64,000 bases of DNA, from contig WBMZ01003488.1 of the NCBI GenBank assembly GCA_013400975.1, positions 32,115 through 96,114 on the forward strand, given 5' to 3'. Below, piece by piece: positions 60,501 to 64,000 of the stretch; position 1 is the stretch's first letter, and each line of letters begins with the position of its first letter. This stretch comes from Atrichornis clamosus. Taxonomy: Eukaryota; Chordata; Aves; Passeriformes; Menuridae. The position numbers were made by a program, and so were the translations under genes. The notes beneath the pieces are model-generated. The model had not been told where the DNA came from. It worked only from the letters and a program-made list of their open reading frames with translations, and did no database searches.

Positions 60501-63500
60501 GCTTTCCGGTTTCTAGACTTAGTTTTTTGCCCCTTGAACAACACAAATCCTCAGAAGTCTCTTCCTCTTAATCTTTTTTTTCCCCTCATTTGGGTCTTAT
60601 CTTTGTCTTTTCTTCATTTGACTCACAGCATCTTCCTTCATGCTTCCAGGGTGTTAGCAGTACAGTCGCTGAAAGGACAAGAGAGAGAAACTCCTTGTTC
60701 TTAGTTCCCAAACAAGACCCTCTTTGGGAAAAGGCAGAGCTAAAAGCATCCATGGAAAGTCTTTCCTGAGATTCTGTCGCCTGGACAACGAAGAAGATGC
60801 GAACTACCCATTTGCTATAGAAGACCCAGAGCACATTGGCTGCTCAGTGTTCAGTGTTAGACCCAAGGCTTTGCAGATTTTAGCTGTTAAGAAAGTCATT
60901 CAGTGTGTGCAAACTGTGGTTTGGCAAGGGGTTATAGCTCAGCCAGGTCTGGACAGAGTAACCACACAAACAACAAAAGGCATTTGCCTGCCATTATACC
61001 AGATTTGAAATGCTCTAGATGTTGCACTGTTAGGCCATTTTGAAGAAAGTAATACCTGAACATGGATCAAATACATATTTGTTAATTTTCTTCTTGGTAA
61101 TGACTGGGAAAAAATGTAAACAGGCAATAACAGGAGGCATAAAAAATGTCTTCTTTCAAAGTGCTGGCTTGCCAAAGATACAAGCAACTGGAAAGCTTTC
61201 TTATAGGGGGAAATAAAGGGACTAGCAACTGGGAGATGACCCCATCAGAAAGAAAACACAGCATAATCAAAGCAGAACAACAAGAGGGTAGATGTGGAAA
61301 GATGGGAAACTCAAGGGAGCAGAAGGCTCTCTATAGGACAAAATGAGTAAATGTACTCTCTGATCTGAGTAGAAATGAGGGTGTAATAGGAGCAACCGCT
61401 CTCAGTCTAACACATCTGGTTTCAGACTGGTGTCCAAAACCAGGGAATGTGCTCGAGAAGATGCTACGTGGAACCTCAGAAATTCTCTCCCCAAGGTCAA
61501 TGTCTCAGCTCTTTCCATTCAAAACTTCAATGAATATTTCCAACAGAACAGAAAATAATACTATTTACCAATTGTTCTTTTTTTTTCCTAAAGAGGAAAA
61601 GCTTTAGTAGACCTCACTAGAAAAATATTACATATAATGATTTTATTACATATTTTCATGAACTATTCCAGAAATTATTTTCACAGCAGCACAACACAGA
61701 TTAAACGTTTTGTTTTGCTTTGGGAGGAACATATAACATGCAAAATTAAAAGTGCTTTTTCAAGCACAAATTTTTTTTGCAAAATATCTTCAGTGTTTTT
61801 TCTTTTTTCACCAGGGATGGCAGGTCACTTTAGCAGGTCACCTTAGGAAAAAATCCCATACCTCATGAAAATGTCTAGAACTGTTTAATCTGCACAGGAA
61901 GAAACAAATTTTTCACCAAGTTCTCAGGGGAAACCCTATGAACAAGATCTGCAGAAAAAAGCTGAGAAAATTGAAGTAATAGAAAAACAACGGTGCAGTG
62001 TTTTCACAGCCTGTTTGCAGTTCAGTTATTCATTGAAAGGGTTCAATTCTGTTTATGTTTCCTATATAACTTGTTTTATACAAACTTGCTATAAAATTTG
62101 GTTATGTCATATGGTGAGGGCACAAAAATAAAGCAAGTGGTGAAGTTTCTTTTTCTGCAAAAATAAATACCTCAGCAGAAACAGCAGGTACCAGGAAGAA
62201 ACTCTTCCCCATCTATTAGGAATAAATAAAAATTAAGTGACAAATCAAGTTCTGACCATGATTTGCTTTTGCTTGTTTGTTTTTCAGAAAGGATCATGCT
62301 GTCTCAAACTATTAGCAAAATACAGCTCGAGAAGTAAGGTAATTAATGTAATATAGCTATATATTAAGGTAATTAAGGTAATATAGCTATACATTGGACT
62401 GGATTTATATATATATATACACACACTGAATGTGCATTAAATTTTAGGTAATAGAGTCAAATATTAGGACTCTAGATAAATGTGGGTACTTAAATCTCAT
62501 CTGTGAAATATGAAACAGCTTTCTATGGCTGTGCCTAGATAAGTCTAAGTGGAAGAGTGTCATTCGGTCATTGGCAGACTCTCTCCTGAGCCTTGGAAAT
62601 CTCTCTGTTCAACACAAAACCTTTCTGAGCTAAGTAAGGCACAGTATTTGAAGGCTTGAGAGGTTCCACAGCTGCTTTAATCACAGGCTAAGATCACATA
62701 GCAAAATTCTGTGTAAAGCTTTCTCTGTGAAAAGGAATTTAAAAAGCTATGTATGGGAAGTATTTTAGTGCTGGCTTTGCCCTTACGTATGCCAAAAAGT
62801 GCTGATAAATTCTTGAAAGCCTTATTGTACCCTCACAAATTAAATCCACAAAGGAAAGCCAAAGAATGGGAAGTTCAAGGCAAGCATACTAATGCCCAAT
62901 AATAGAAAATATATATGAACGGGGCTCACTACAGACTAGGAAATGAGTGCTTTGAAAGCCATCCTTACTATGTGCCACATTTTTATCCTGTTCTCTTAAG
63001 GAAATGGAATTGCATTTGCTGTCCATCTCTTTGTTCTCAGGTAAATTTTGAATCCTTTTCACAATTTCAGCCAAGTTCAACATAAAGGACAAAAAAATAC
63101 ATATAATGAAAACCAGCAGTCAGAAAAATAAGACCACTAATCAGTGTCCTCTCCAGACGGAAGATGGTGTGACTTCACCAGTTACCCACTGCTTGACTTA
63201 CCAATTGACTAAGCCTCAGCACATGTGCGTTGTCAAGAGCCACACTGCTCAGAACCACCTCCATTTTGCTTGTACATGTGGGAAATGGTGACTCCTGGAG
63301 CCTATGGCGAGTGGATTGGTAGAAAAAGGGTGTGGAACACTGATCCACAGGTAGTCAAACTTTGTTAACCCTGATATTTTTAGAACAATGAACAATATGC
63401 ATTTGGGCGAAGTGTGTTCATGCTGGCTGTATGACAGTCTGTAAACTACCATTGGGGTATTCCGTGGTACATGCTAGAAAAACGAAAATTTGAGATTAAA

Positions 63501-63590
63501 AAAGTCTTATTTGCCAGTAGAGGAAACCAATCATGGTGCAAGACCACTGGGAACCGACTTTGAACAAGCCAGTTGTAGAGCTAGAATCCT
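54586..63590. other. intergenic, 9 kb without recognised genes
   Basis: AT-rich sequence with a 30-bp tandem duplication and TA/CA microsatellite near 62336-62426. A GC-rich stretch at 60120-60440 has a proline-rich open frame of 93 codons on the minus strand that I cannot identify. The block at 58470-58780 has the look of an old DNA transposon but could not be assigned. No exon or RNA gene is supported. Confidence 0.6.
62336..62426. repeat. 30-bp tandem duplication followed by (TA)n(CA)n
   Basis: Two 30-bp copies at 62336-62365 and 62366-62395 differ at two bases. They are followed by a short TA then CA dinucleotide run ending near 62426. Confidence 0.9.
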
Positions 63591-63599
63591 GCCTGCTTT

Positions 63600-64000
63600 G
63601 TGGACGTGGACAGCACACCATGAGACCCACCACCTGCAGGTCATGACTGCAGCTGGGTACGATGCTGTTAAGACGTTCAAGATCGTCCACACAGGAGCGA
63701 TGCCCCACCTGCCAGCGGCAGGCTTGGTAGTGAGCAGCAGCGCAAGCGGACACACCGCAGCTGAGAAGTGCAGTCCTCGGGGCGGCGGAGCCGGACGCAA
63801 CCACAGCTGCCAAATGGCCTCCACGATCTGCAGCCGAGGAGGTGCTCGGCCGGATGTGGTGTGGTCCGAGAGAAAGAGGCCTTCGCGGGTGCCTGCTCCG
63901 GCGGGGCTGTCGGGCGGCTCCCAGGGGCGCGGCCGGCCCCGCCCCGTCCCGCCCGCCAGCTCCCGCTGCCCTGGAGCGCCCCCGCGCGCAGCCGCCGGTG
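63600..64000. promoter_or_regulatory. CpG island at the window edge, candidate promoter of the next gene
   Basis: CpG density and GC content rise steeply from about 63600 and stay high to the window end, with GC boxes such as GGCCCCGCCCCGTCCCGCCC near 63936-63955. No TATA box or recognisable coding start is present. In vertebrates the gene head-to-head with HACE1 is LIN28B, so this may be its 5' region. The LIN28B N-terminal peptide is not encoded here, so that link is inference. A frame open to the window end from an ATG at about 63813 is most likely GC-driven. Confidence 0.65.

Noticed and set aside
63813..64000. Plus-strand frame from an ATG at about 63813, open to the window end
   Set aside because: Very GC-rich, does not match the LIN28B N-terminus, and GC-rich DNA has few stops; more likely leader or promoter sequence.

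Overview
This is nuclear genomic DNA from a vertebrate, almost certainly a bird. The coding exons read at very high identity to vertebrate HACE1. The interspersed repeats are mostly 3' ends of CR1 LINEs, together with an ERVK-like LTR element, which is the usual avian mix. The sequence is AT-rich, has one 190-base run of N, and contains a single recognisable protein-coding gene in split exons. Long open frames elsewhere are few and chance-like.

Positions 1-26200 hold the 5' part of HACE1 on the minus strand (HECT domain and ankyrin repeat containing E3 ubiquitin ligase 1). I could place coding exons 1-11, all with matching splice phases. They encode residues 1-358: the N-terminal segment, the complete ankyrin-repeat array and the start of the middle region. 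The remaining exons, including the catalytic HECT domain, lie beyond position 1. A CpG island with a palindromic NRF1-type site and a GC box marks the promoter near 25.7-26.2 kb. The introns hold little that I recognise: one CR1 fragment, one LTR-like element next to the assembly gap, and small tandem repeats.

The most unusual feature is a perfect 75-bp tandem duplication at 16968-17117. It copies the last 47 nt of exon 5 plus its 5' splice site and 28 nt of intron. This creates two identical donor sites 75 bp (25 codons) apart, with no stop codon between them. Use of the distal donor would insert 25 residues in frame into the ankyrin array.

Positions 26.2-63.5 kb look intergenic. Five CR1 fragments, one ERVK-like internal fragment and one solo-type LTR lie at 26.4-32.7 kb. 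A 2.4-kb LTR element with paired LTRs and a decayed tRNA-Lys primer-binding site, but no gag, pol or env, lies at 38.66-41.07 kb. Two more CR1 fragments lie at 52.7-54.6 kb. The rest is AT-rich unique sequence with microsatellites.

From about 63.6 kb to the window end a second CpG island begins. In vertebrates HACE1 lies head-to-head with LIN28B, so this island is a candidate for the LIN28B 5' region. No LIN28B coding sequence is visible inside the window, so this is inference from conserved gene order only.
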